Source: Anaerolineales bacterium
GTDB lineage: Bacteria; Chloroflexota; Anaerolineae; Anaerolineales; UBA11579
Length of the DNA stretch: 64,000 bases
Assembly: GCA_025808555.1 (NCBI GenBank)
Contig: CP075526.1
Coordinates: 1,912,712 to 1,976,711, forward strand
Reading direction: 5' to 3'
Positions 33,962-41,713 of the stretch are shown here, piece by piece (within the stretch, counting starts at the first letter, position 1; each line of letters opens with the position of its first letter). Made by a program: the position numbers and the translations under genes. The notes beneath the pieces are model-generated. The model did no database searches. It saw only the letters and a list, made by a program, of their open reading frames with translations, and was not told where the DNA came from.

Positions 33962-34033
33962 AGCGGGTGATGGGATTCGAACCCACGAATGCTTGCTTGG
34001 GAAGCAAGTGCCTTACCACTTGGCGACACCCGC
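33962..34033 (-). tRNA. tRNA-Gly (anticodon CCC)
   Basis: Reading the minus strand, the acceptor arms GCGGGTG / CACCCGC pair fully. The D-arm is GCCAAGTGGTAAGGC, the anticodon stem CTTGC/GCAAG encloses loop TTCCCAA (anticodon CCC, reads GGG), and the T-arm GTGGG-TTCGAAT-CCCAT is canonical. The discriminator base is T and the CCA end is not encoded. It is 81 bases upstream of pyk on the same strand. Confidence 0.95.
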
Positions 34034-34125
34034 GTGGAGGCTCATTATAACGCTGGCTTGAGCTTTTAAAGGCGCGGGCGCGCCTTACCATTGCTTTAGC
34101 AGTTACTCCGGCTTGCGTATAATGT

Positions 34126-35223
34126 ATGTCATTGAATAGCAAACCAGATCCTATTGTGGCCGTGTCCCAGTGGCGCGCCAAGCTTGCCCGTTCAGCAGGG
34201 CAGTTGGCGCTCTTTTTTGTAAGTCTTTGGCTCTTCATCCTTGCTATCAGCCTTATGAAAGCTGGGGCACAGGCGCTGGGCCCATTTATCCAAAGTGTAT
34301 TTGCACTAGAGAACTTTGCCAACAGCCTTGGCTTCGGTTGGCTGCTTGCTTACGGTGTCATGAGCGGCTCCCCGGTGGCCGCGGCGGCGCTGACCTTTTT
34401 TGATGCTGGCATTGTGCGCGATATTGATGCCTTCGCCATGATTACCGGTAGCCGTCTGGGAGCCAGCCTGATTGTTTTGCTTATTGGCTTCGTCTACGTC
34501 TTGCGCGGCCGTAACCGCGCCGAGAGCCTGGGCATGGGTCTGGTATCGTTCTGCGTCACGGGATCTACGTACTTGGTCGCCTTGCTTCCTGGTTACCTGC
34601 TGCTGTCTAGCCACCGGCTGGATGCGGTTCAGTTGCAAAGTGGTGCAATCCTCTCCTCTGTGATAGACAGTCTGTTTGATCCGGTGGTGCATTTGCTTGA
34701 TGCCTGGTTGCCCGGCTGGATGTTGTTTGTAGTGGGTCTCGGTGTGATCCTGCTTAGCTTCCGTCTCTTTGACGATTTACTCCCTACCGAAACCATAAAG
34801 AATAGCCGCGTGGGCCAACTGTCTCGTTTGACGTACAAGCCGATTGTGATGTTTGTCTTAGGTTCATTCATCACAATGATCTCTATGTCAGTCAGCGTAT
34901 CTATATCTATCTTGGTGCCACTAAGCCAGCGCGGTCTGGTGCGCCGCGAGAATGTGATCCCTTACATTATGGGAGCCAACATTACTACGTTTATAGACAC
35001 CTTGTTGGCTGCCGTGCTGCTGGTTAACCCGCGTGCATTCACTGTGGTTTTGGTAGAGATGCTCAGTATCTCTATGGTGTCTGTCGTCATTTTGGCACTT
35101 TTCTATTCCAGTTACGAGCAATGGGTGCTCAGATTTGTAAACTGGCTTGTAAACAGCAATCGTAATCTGGCAGTCTTTATTGCTGTTATCTTTACCGCAC
35201 CTTTGCTTTTGCTGCTTTTGTAG
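34126..35223 (+). CDS. Na/Pi-symporter-family membrane protein
   Basis: A 365-residue polytopic protein of the Na/Pi cotransporter (PF02690-like) type. The two inverted repeats appear as VMSGSPVAAAALTFFDAG near residues 78-95 and MSVSVSISILVPLSQRG near 250-266, followed by GANITTFIDTL. These replace the usual QSSSA motifs with Ser-rich variants, so the transported ion may differ. A TATAAT sits only two bases before the ATG. The mRNA may therefore begin at the in-frame TTG 34132 or just after it, making the true start slightly downstream. It is coupled to the UspA gene after seven bases. Confidence 0.75.
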   Translation: MSLNSKPDPIVAVSQWRAKLARSAGQLALFFVSLWLFILAISLMKAGAQALGPFIQSVFALENFANSLGFGWLLAYGVMSGSPVAAAALTFFDAGIVRDIDAFAMITGSRLGASLIVLLIGFVYVLRGRNRAESLGMGLVSFCVTGSTYLVALLPGYLLLSSHRLDAVQLQSGAILSSVIDSLFDPVVHLLDAWLPGWMLFVVGLGVILLSFRLFDDLLPTETIKNSRVGQLSRLTYKPIVMFVLGSFITMISMSVSVSISILVPLSQRGLVRRENVIPYIMGANITTFIDTLLAAVLLVNPRAFTVVLVEMLSISMVSVVILALFYSSYEQWVLRFVNWLVNSNRNLAVFIAVIFTAPLLLLLL

Positions 35224-35230
35224 AGGTCGT

Positions 35231-36064
35231 ATGCATATCTTGATTTCAAACTACCATAGCGCTGAGACTGACGACTCTGCGTTGCAGTGTGGGTTGGCGC
35301 TGGCAAAAGATAGCGGCGCAGACTGCACTTTGCTGTATGTCATTGCGCGGCCAGGCGAACGCCAGCAAGGCCACGCAGCATTGCAGGCTATGCAAGCACG
35401 CGCCGAGGCTCTGGGTGTCTCCGCCACCAGCGAGATGCGACTGGGCTTGCTTGCAGAGCAGATTGTCCATTTTGCCAACGAGGCGGACAGCAATCTCATC
35501 ATTATGGGCGATGCCAAACCAGATGTGTTCTTTGGACAGTTGCTTGCACCGCCGAGTGAGCGCGTCTTAGCGAATGCGCCATGTCCTGTGCTGATTGTGC
35601 GCGGGCTGGTGCGCCCGCCGCGCAAATGGCTGGTGCTTCATAGCGGGCAAGAGGCCATGCGTACACTGCCTTCGCTGCTTAAAAGTGTAGGCCCGCTCCT
35701 GAGCCCCGGCACCCAAGTTACTCTGTTGCATGTGATGTCAGAGATGGCTGCTAGCTATAGCGTAAGCGGTTGGGAACTTTCAGCTACAGCCGAGGAGCTA
35801 ATTGCCCAGGGTACCCAGGAGGGGGACTGGCTCAAGCAGGGGGTAGGTTTCTTTGAGTCTTATGCAGGCGTAGCGGCGCGCCCCAAGGTGCGCCACGGCA
35901 CTGTGGTTGAAGAAATTTTGGCTGAGCTTCACGAAGGTGACTACGATCTGGTGGTCTTTGGCAGTCACGTAGGCCGCGGCTGGCAGGAGCTGCTTACAGA
36001 CAATGTTGCCAAGCAGCTGCTCCAACTCTCTTCGGTCTCTGCGCTTGTAGTGCAGCGTAGCTAG
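35231..36064 (+). CDS. Tandem universal stress protein (UspA) domains
   Basis: A 277-residue soluble protein with two Usp domains. The first (about 1-130) includes NLIIMGDAKPDVFFGQLLAPP and ANAPCPVLIVRG. The second (about 135-277) includes DLVVFGSHVGRGWQELLTDN and SVSALVVQRS. The G-x2-G-x9-G(S/T) nucleotide motif is modified in both. GAGG precedes the ATG, which lies seven bases after the transporter stop. The pairing suggests a cytoplasmic regulatory partner for that transporter, an inference from context only. Confidence 0.85.
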   Translation: MHILISNYHSAETDDSALQCGLALAKDSGADCTLLYVIARPGERQQGHAALQAMQARAEALGVSATSEMRLGLLAEQIVHFANEADSNLIIMGDAKPDVFFGQLLAPPSERVLANAPCPVLIVRGLVRPPRKWLVLHSGQEAMRTLPSLLKSVGPLLSPGTQVTLLHVMSEMAASYSVSGWELSATAEELIAQGTQEGDWLKQGVGFFESYAGVAARPKVRHGTVVEEILAELHEGDYDLVVFGSHVGRGWQELLTDNVAKQLLQLSSVSALVVQRS

Positions 36065-36071
36065 ACATTTG

Positions 36072-36105
36072 ACAAAAACGCCACCTGCAAGGTGGCGTTT
36101 TTTGT
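36072..36105 (+). terminator. Terminator of the transporter-UspA operon
   Basis: Fourteen-base arms ACAAAAACGCCACC / GGTGGCGTTTTTTGT with a TGCAA loop, eight bases after the UspA stop. Confidence 0.9.
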
Positions 36106-36106
36106 T

Positions 36107-36182
36107 TCAGTTAGCAGTGCTTGCGGGCTGCACCAGCCCTTGTTGCTCCAGATATTGGATGATCGGGCGCGCATTCTCACAA
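36107..36182 (-). other. Short orphan coding-like remnant
   Basis: Between two terminators, the minus strand reads without stop as ENARPIIQYLEQQGLVQPAS followed by TAN and a TGA stop. It has no start codon of its own. It looks like the very end of a helical protein whose gene is otherwise missing, possibly a deletion scar. The parent family is not identified. Confidence 0.3.
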
Positions 36183-36206
36183 AACAGCCTGCTTATGCAG
36201 GCTGTT
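36183..36206 (-). terminator. Terminator of the kor operon
   Basis: Ten-base perfect stem AACAGCCTGC / GCAGGCTGTT with a four-base loop, followed by TTGTG on the minus strand, 29 bases after the korB stop. Confidence 0.75.
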
Positions 36207-36234
36207 CCTATTTCTTGCACTCTGCCAGATATTC

Positions 36235-37284
36235 CTAAAACATCATTGCGTTGGCTTTTTCGATCATGCTCTTGTCCGGGCGCAGATCGGCTTCCGTCAT
36301 GCGGTTTAGCGGTCGGGTGGCTGAGAGCTCGGCCACATCCGTGAGCGAAGGCAGGTTGGGTTCCACATAGATCAGGCCGGTCAGTAGCACGGCCTCCGTG
36401 CGGGCAGCCTCGATCAGCTTCATGGCCGCGCTGCGGCTTGTCGGGTCGTGCTCTCGGTCCAGCTTCTTGAGCACGATGGTGGCGCCGTCGTGCATAGTCA
36501 CGGTCTTGGTGGTGCCTTCAGGGAACTCGCCGAGTTGGATCTCCTGCTCGCGCGGTACAAAAGTGAAGTCGTGCAGAGGCTCCTGGTGCTCGCGGCCCCA
36601 GCCGTACGAGTGGCGCGAGTCATCTTCGTTGTTGAAGGTTACGCACGGGCTGATGATGTCCAGGATCGCCAAGCCGTTGTGGCTCAGCGCGGCCTTGATC
36701 AGCGCCTTGACCTGGTTAGCATCACCGGCGAACGAACGAGCCACAAAGGTGGCGCCTGAGGCCATCGCCTCTTCCACCACGTCCACCGGGGTGAACGGGT
36801 TCAGGCCCTGGTACTTGAGGCGCAGGCCCTTCTCCGCTGTGGCGGAGAACTGGCCCTTGGTCAGGCCGTATACGCCGTTATTCTCGACGATGTAGACCAT
36901 AGGCACGTTGCGGCGCATGATGTGCTTGAACTGGCCCATGCCGATATTGGTGGTGTCGCCGTCGCCGCTCACGGCCAGGGCGCGCATGCGGTGGTCGCCG
37001 AACATGGCGCCCGTCGCCACCGAAGGCATACGGCCGTGCAGGCTGTTGAAACCAAAGCTGCGGTTCAGGAAGTAGGCCGGGCTCTTGCTCGAGCAACCAA
37101 TACCGCTCAGCTTGATCACATCCTCGGGCACTACGTTCAGTTCGTAGGCGGCCGCAATGATCTGGTTGGAAATCGAGTTGTGACCACAGCCGGCGCACAG
37201 GGTGGTGGGGGCGCCGCGGTAGTCATTCTTGGACAGCCCAACCAGGTTGAGCTGCACGTTTGGCATTTGTGCGGTTTCAGTCAT
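36235..37284 (-). CDS. korB: 2-oxoacid:ferredoxin oxidoreductase, beta subunit
   Basis: Thiamine-diphosphate-binding subunit of a 2-oxoacid (probably 2-oxoglutarate or pyruvate) ferredoxin oxidoreductase, 349 residues. Cys30, Cys33 and Cys64 (LCAGCGH, GIGCSSK) with a later Cys (SPCVTFNNE) bind a 4Fe-4S cluster. GDGDTTNIG at about 107-115 is the ThDP/Mg motif. It converts the 2-oxoacid plus CoA to acyl-CoA, CO2 and reduced ferredoxin. Translation is coupled to korA (two-base gap). Specificity for 2-oxoglutarate is assumed from the KorAB architecture and is not proven. Confidence 0.92.
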   Translation of the reverse strand: MTETAQMPNVQLNLVGLSKNDYRGAPTTLCAGCGHNSISNQIIAAAYELNVVPEDVIKLSGIGCSSKSPAYFLNRSFGFNSLHGRMPSVATGAMFGDHRMRALAVSGDGDTTNIGMGQFKHIMRRNVPMVYIVENNGVYGLTKGQFSATAEKGLRLKYQGLNPFTPVDVVEEAMASGATFVARSFAGDANQVKALIKAALSHNGLAILDIISPCVTFNNEDDSRHSYGWGREHQEPLHDFTFVPREQEIQLGEFPEGTTKTVTMHDGATIVLKKLDREHDPTSRSAAMKLIEAARTEAVLLTGLIYVEPNLPSLTDVAELSATRPLNRMTEADLRPDKSMIEKANAMMF

Positions 37285-37286
37285 GG

Positions 37287-39110
37287 CTACTTCTCCTGAA
37301 GCTCTACGGCTTCCTTGACCCAGTTGGCGGTCAGCGGCATGCCGTCATGTTTGGCGAGTGAGATCAGTTTCATGGTGTGCTCTGGGTACTCCAGGCGCAG
37401 GATCATGTTCATCTGGCCGTCGCGGTTCATCTCAACTACGTATACCCGTTCGTGCTTGTCAATGAAGTCCTTGACCTCACTGGTGAAAGGCACGGCGCGC
37501 AGGCGCAGATAGTCGGTCTCCAGACCGTTCTCGGCCAAATAATCACGCGCTTCCAGAATGGCGGCGTCAGTGGAGCCGTAAGAGATGATGCCAACTTTGT
37601 TGCCGCTGCCGGTGATCTCAGGCTTGGGCATGTAGCTGGAGGCCGTCTCAAACTTGTGCTTGAGGCGGGCCATGTTCTTCTCCCAGTCCTCGCTGCGCTC
37701 ACTATACTTGGCATTGTCGTTGTGGCCGGTGCCGCGGGCGAACCAGGCGCTGCGCGGGTGCTTGTTGCCCGGCACCGTGCGGTAGGGGATCCCGTCGCCG
37801 TCCACATCCTTGTAGCGCTGCCAGTCACTCAGCTTCTCCAGGTCTTCTTCCCACAAAATCTTGCCGCGGTCCATCGGGACGTTCGGGTATTCGAACGGCT
37901 TGGTCATCCAGGTGTTCATGCCCAGGTCCAGGTCGCTCATTACGAAGACAGGTGTCTGCATGCGCTCGGCGATGTCAAAGGACTTCCAGCCGAACTCGAA
38001 GCATTCGCTGGCCGAACCGGGCAGCAGCATGATGTGCTTGGTGTCGCCGTGACCCAGGAAGTAGGTGGAGATGATGTCGCCCTGCGAAGTGCGCGTGGGC
38101 AAACCAGTGCTGGGGCCAACGCGCTGAATATCCCAAATAACCACGGGGATCTCGGCATAGGCAGCCAGGCCCACGAACTCGGTCATCAAGCTGATGCCGG
38201 GGCCGGAGGTGGAGGTCAGCGAGCGCAGGCCAGACCAGCCGGCCCCCACGGCCATACCGATGGCGGCCAATTCGTCCTCAGCCTGCACGATGCCGTAGGT
38301 CTTGCCGTCGTGGCCTTCTTTGTCGCGGAACTTGGCGATGTTCTGGCTTACGCCTTCAGCCAGGCTGGAGGCCGGAGTGATGGGGTACCAGGCCATGAAC
38401 TGCACGCCGCCGAAGATGGAGCCCAGCGCGCCGGCGGTGTTGCCGTCAGCCATGATGAAGCCCTGGGTCTCGTCCATCGGCTCTACACGGAAGGGGTCGG
38501 TCTTGGTGAGGCTGGTCTTGGCCCACTCGTAGGCGGCCTCGATCACGCCCATGTTGATGGCAATCGGCTTCTCTTTGCCGTCAAAGTGGTAATCCAGCGC
38601 TTCACGGATCTTGGACATGTCAATGTCCAGCATGTGCGCCAGCACGCCCACATAGGCCATGTTGGCAACATAGTCGCGCAGGGTGGCCGGGGCGGTGGAT
38701 TCCTTGGCAAATTTCTTGGCGGGGAAGGAGTACACGGAAATGTCCGTGCGGTTGACCTCAAATTTCAGGTGATCGCCGTAATAGAAGGCGCCGCCGGGGG
38801 CCACACTGGCCAGGTCCTCAACAAAAGTGTCCTCGTTCATCGCCACCACGATCTCGTGCTCGGCGCGGCGGGCGAGGTAACCCTTCTTGCTCAGGCGGAT
38901 GGTGTACCAAGTGGGCAGACCCTGAATGTTGGACGGGAACAGGTTCTTGCCCGAGACGGGGATGCCCATCTTGAACAGGGCGCGCAGCAGCGTCAGGTTG
39001 GACGTCTGGCTGCCCGAGCCGTTCTTGGTGGCCACGGTCATCGAAAAATCGTTGACCACAGCTTTGCCTGTTCCGGTTTGTTGTGTTTCTTGCACCTGCG
39101 GTGTTGCCAT
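37287..39110 (-). CDS. korA: 2-oxoacid:ferredoxin oxidoreductase, fused gamma-alpha subunit
   Basis: A 607-residue subunit with an N-terminal gamma domain (about 30-205; SGKNLFPSNIQGLP, ARRAEHEIVVAMNE) and a C-terminal alpha domain (about 220-607). The alpha domain starts with the conserved YPITPASSLAEG (about 242-253) and contains LTSTSGPGISLM and GPSTGLPTRTSQGD. No ferredoxin (delta) domain is present. The start is the ATG with AGGAGAAGG just upstream; an in-frame start further out overlaps the neighbouring regulator gene. It is first in korA-korB and probably controlled by the adjacent GntR regulator. Confidence 0.93.
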   Translation of the reverse strand: MATPQVQETQQTGTGKAVVNDFSMTVATKNGSGSQTSNLTLLRALFKMGIPVSGKNLFPSNIQGLPTWYTIRLSKKGYLARRAEHEIVVAMNEDTFVEDLASVAPGGAFYYGDHLKFEVNRTDISVYSFPAKKFAKESTAPATLRDYVANMAYVGVLAHMLDIDMSKIREALDYHFDGKEKPIAINMGVIEAAYEWAKTSLTKTDPFRVEPMDETQGFIMADGNTAGALGSIFGGVQFMAWYPITPASSLAEGVSQNIAKFRDKEGHDGKTYGIVQAEDELAAIGMAVGAGWSGLRSLTSTSGPGISLMTEFVGLAAYAEIPVVIWDIQRVGPSTGLPTRTSQGDIISTYFLGHGDTKHIMLLPGSASECFEFGWKSFDIAERMQTPVFVMSDLDLGMNTWMTKPFEYPNVPMDRGKILWEEDLEKLSDWQRYKDVDGDGIPYRTVPGNKHPRSAWFARGTGHNDNAKYSERSEDWEKNMARLKHKFETASSYMPKPEITGSGNKVGIISYGSTDAAILEARDYLAENGLETDYLRLRAVPFTSEVKDFIDKHERVYVVEMNRDGQMNMILRLEYPEHTMKLISLAKHDGMPLTANWVKEAVELQEK

Positions 39111-39129
39111 TCCTTCTCCTTGTTTGACG

Positions 39130-39789
39130 TTATTCGTCACGCTTATCGATGAGGTCAAAGTGGCCATTGAGTAGCTGGTGGCCACGTTCAAAATCCTGGT
39201 TGGCAATAGCTTCCACGATCTGGCGGTGCGAACTCCAAACCTGCACCTGGTAGGCCAGCCCAGTGTAACGGCTCAGGCCCACTTGCTCGTACGCTTCCCA
39301 ATAGGCCTCCAGTAGGCCGATCACGAACGGGTTCTCCAGGTGGCGGTAGATGACCAGGTGCAGTTCGCGGTGTTCCGCATGCGGCACGCGGATCGGCTCG
39401 ACTTGCAGCATCTCTTCGGCACGGTCCACCAGCTTGCGCAGGTGGTCAATGTCCTCGGGTGTCAGGCGCTCCACCGCCTCGTACCAGTAGGCGCGCTCCA
39501 GATGTCGACGCACGTCTGAGAAGCGGTCAAACGCAGCGCGGTCACGGTCCATCGCATAAAACAGGCTCTCGCGCACGGCGGGGGCGAAAGTGTAGGGCAG
39601 GCGCTTGATGCCCGTGCGCGGCCGTACCTCCACAAAGCCGAGGGCGCGTGCCACTTGCAGTTGCTCTCTCAGAACCGAAATGCTCACGCCGTGCTCGGCG
39701 CTCAGTTCCTGGAGCGAGGGCAGGCGGTCACTGCCATTGCCGTTGGCAAGGTATTTTATAAAGTCGAAGGAGGTGGTTTCTTTCAACAT
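39130..39789 (-). CDS. GntR-family regulator with FCD domain (FadR subfamily)
   Basis: A 219-residue regulator. The winged helix-turn-helix includes LPSLQELSAEHGVSISVLRE (about 23-42) and VRPRTGIKR. The C-terminal FCD domain is all-helical with metal-site type residues (FDRFSDVRRHLE, EHRELHLVIYRH, SSHRQIVEAI). FCD regulators respond to small organic acids. It sits 19 bases upstream of korA on the same strand, so it is probably co-transcribed and controls the korAB operon in response to a carboxylic metabolite (inference). Confidence 0.9.
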   Translation of the reverse strand: MLKETTSFDFIKYLANGNGSDRLPSLQELSAEHGVSISVLREQLQVARALGFVEVRPRTGIKRLPYTFAPAVRESLFYAMDRDRAAFDRFSDVRRHLERAYWYEAVERLTPEDIDHLRKLVDRAEEMLQVEPIRVPHAEHRELHLVIYRHLENPFVIGLLEAYWEAYEQVGLSRYTGLAYQVQVWSSHRQIVEAIANQDFERGHQLLNGHFDLIDKRDE

Positions 39790-39796
39790 AAAGACT

Positions 39797-39822
39797 CTGA
39801 TTTGATAATGCTTATTAATCAG
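39797..39822 (-). promoter_or_regulatory. Inverted-repeat operator upstream of the GntR-kor operon
   Basis: CTGATT (39797-39802) and AATCAG (39817-39822) form a dyad with inner TTGATAA/TTATTAA halves, 8-33 bases before the regulator's ATG in an AT-rich stretch. This is the expected position for autoregulation by the FCD regulator. Confidence 0.55.
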
Positions 39823-39889
39823 ATTATTATGAGGATTTAAGTATAGCGGTATTCAACACTGGAGTCAAGCTGCTGTAGATATTGCCGCC

Positions 39890-39918
39890 TTGACGTTGCT
39901 TTTTGATACCCGTATTAT
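39890..39918 (+). promoter_or_regulatory. Sigma-70-type promoter of the MBL-rhodanese gene
   Basis: TTGACG (39890-39895), 17-base spacer, TATTAT (39913-39918). Leader of about 38 bases with AGGTG before the ATG. Confidence 0.75.
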
Positions 39919-39962
39919 CGGCACACTTCTGCCGCGGTAGACATCCTTCACATAGGTGTTCT

Positions 39963-41393
39963 ATGACCAAACAGCCGGATCGTATTCACATCATTTCCTT
40001 CGTCAACCAAAGCCTGGGTAATTCCATGTACTTGGTCGCCGATCCGGCCAGCAGGCAGGCCGCGGTCATCGACCCTGAGCGTGACGTCGAGAAGTTCGTG
40101 CGCGCCGCCCAAGAGCAAGGCTTCGCCATCCGCTACGGGCTGGAAACTCACCTGCACGCGGATTTCATTTCCGGCGTGCATGAGCTGCAAGCCACCCTGC
40201 GCGCCGCAGACCCGGCTGCCGAATACGAGATTGCCGCCAGTGCTGCAGGCAAGAGTATTTTCCCGCACCGCGCATTGACCGAAGGGGATGTCATCACGCT
40301 GGGTGATCTGGAGTTGCGCGTAGTTAGCAGCCCGGGCCACAGTCGCGAGCATATTAGCTTCATAGCCTATGCAAAGGGCACTGATCAGCCGCTGGCGTTG
40401 TTCAGCGGCGGTTCGCTGATCGTGGGCGGCACCGGCCGCACCGATTTGCACGGGGAGGAGAACACCATCCCGCTCGCACGCGCCCTGTTCGCAACCATGC
40501 AGAAATTTGCCAAGCTGCCCGATGAGCTGCCGGTCTACCCCACCCATGGCGCAGGCTCCTTCTGCAACACGGCCGCCGGCGGCGAGCGCACGTCCACCAT
40601 CGGTCACGAACGCAAGACCAATCCCTTCTTCCAGATCAACGATGAGGAAGAGTTTGTGCGTGCCGCCACCGATGGTCTAGGTAACTTTCCCGACTACTAC
40701 AAGCGTCTGCCCGCCGTGAACCGCACAGGCGCCCGCGTGTTGGGCGGCGTGCCGCAGCCGGTGGCGCTCACTCCGGCCCAGCTGCAGTCAGAGGTTCAGG
40801 CCGGTGCGGTGGTGCTGGATGTGCGCGAGGCTGATCTCTTCTTGGCCGGCCACATTCCGCAAGCCTTTGGCATTCCAGTCTTCGCCCCGCTCAGCACTTG
40901 GGCGGGCTGGGTGCTGCCCGAGGCGCGCATCATCATCGTTGCCGATGCGCCGGCTGAGCTGGATGAGGCAGTGTTGCAACTCATCCGTGTAGGCTATGAC
41001 GATGTGTTCGGGTTTTTGGAAGGAGGGCTGGCCGCCTGGCAGGCTGCTGGCCTGCCACTTGCGCGCGTGGAGAACATTGCTGCTCTACAACTTAAGGATT
41101 GGGTGGATGCGCAGAACGCACCCTCCATTCTGGATGTGCGTCTGCAGCACGAATGGGATAGTGGGCGGCTGCCGGGCGCCCGCCTGCTGGAGGCGGGTTT
41201 GCTGCCGGCGGCCACGGCGGAGCAGTTGGGCAGTCTGCAGGAGCCGCTATTGGTGCATTGCAAAGCCGGCACGCGTTCTACGATTGCAATCTCGCTGCTG
41301 GAGCGCAAGGGCTTCACCAACCTGCTGGCGCTCGACGAAGGCATTGAGGCTTGGAAGCACGCCGGTTACCCGTTGGTAAATGGCAAAAATTAG
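39963..41393 (+). CDS. MBL-fold/rhodanese persulfide dioxygenase-like protein (CstB type)
   Basis: A 476-residue protein with a metallo-beta-lactamase domain and two rhodanese domains. The MBL part has THLHADF (62-68), the ETHE1/CstB-like variant in which the second DH His is Phe, followed by SPGHSREH and YPTHG. The first rhodanese domain (about 275-360; VVLDVREADLF) lacks an active-site Cys. The second (about 375-476) has HCKAGTRS with Cys433 as the catalytic residue. This architecture handles low-molecular-weight persulfides and sulfane sulfur. It has its own promoter and no sulfide-related neighbours. The start is the ATG behind AGGTG; an in-frame upstream ATG adds 20 unrelated residues. 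Confidence 0.88.
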   Translation: MTKQPDRIHIISFVNQSLGNSMYLVADPASRQAAVIDPERDVEKFVRAAQEQGFAIRYGLETHLHADFISGVHELQATLRAADPAAEYEIAASAAGKSIFPHRALTEGDVITLGDLELRVVSSPGHSREHISFIAYAKGTDQPLALFSGGSLIVGGTGRTDLHGEENTIPLARALFATMQKFAKLPDELPVYPTHGAGSFCNTAAGGERTSTIGHERKTNPFFQINDEEEFVRAATDGLGNFPDYYKRLPAVNRTGARVLGGVPQPVALTPAQLQSEVQAGAVVLDVREADLFLAGHIPQAFGIPVFAPLSTWAGWVLPEARIIIVADAPAELDEAVLQLIRVGYDDVFGFLEGGLAAWQAAGLPLARVENIAALQLKDWVDAQNAPSILDVRLQHEWDSGRLPGARLLEAGLLPAATAEQLGSLQEPLLVHCKAGTRSTIAISLLERKGFTNLLALDEGIEAWKHAGYPLVNGKN

Positions 41394-41405
41394 CCCTGCC
41401 TCCAC

Positions 41406-41434
41406 TTGACAACTGAACAAGTGTTCTATATACT
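41406..41434 (+). promoter_or_regulatory. Strong sigma-70-type promoter with inner dyad
   Basis: Consensus TTGACA (41406-41411), 17-base spacer, TATACT (41429-41434). Inside the spacer, GAACAAGTGTTC is an inverted repeat and a candidate operator. It drives the 68-residue gene. Confidence 0.8.
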
Positions 41435-41455
41435 GTTGGCATAGTGAGGTATGCC

Positions 41456-41662
41456 ATGCAGGCTCCTATCAACTCAAATCCTGAAAAAGCCGGCCAGCAG
41501 GCGGCCATTGAGCAGCTCAACAGCGCCGTGGTAGGCCTTAGCGCTCAACGCCAGCACCTGCGGGATTACCGCCAGCGTGCTGAGCGCAGCAGCCTGGTCA
41601 ACCAGGCGCTGCAGGCCTACCGGGCCTATATCCGCCTTCAGGGTGAGCCTGGCGCAGTCTAG
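41456..41662 (+). CDS. Small protein of unknown function with dedicated promoter and terminator
   Basis: A 68-residue hydrophilic, helical protein (EQLNSAVVGLSAQRQHLRDY, then NQALQAYRAYIRLQ) rich in Gln, Arg and Ala, probably forming a helical hairpin. I recognise no family. It is supported as a gene by a near-consensus promoter, GAGG six bases before the ATG, and a clean terminator seven bases after the stop. An in-frame GTG four codons upstream is less likely because it overlaps the ribosome-binding site. Confidence 0.68.
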   Translation: MQAPINSNPEKAGQQAAIEQLNSAVVGLSAQRQHLRDYRQRAERSSLVNQALQAYRAYIRLQGEPGAV

Positions 41663-41668
41663 AACTAA

Positions 41669-41696
41669 AAAAAGCCTCGAGTATTCGAGGCTTTTT
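41669..41696. terminator. Rho-independent terminator, bidirectional
   Basis: Twelve-base stem AAAAAGCCTCGA / TCGAGGCTTTTT with a four-base loop, between the 68-aa gene and the convergent end of the ftsZ cluster. Confidence 0.9.
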
Positions 41697-41713
41697 AGAT
41701 TTGAGGCATAAGC

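Noticed and set aside
37377-39152. A 591-codon plus-strand frame opposite korA
   Set aside because: Shadow frame; the minus strand carries clear oxidoreductase motifs.
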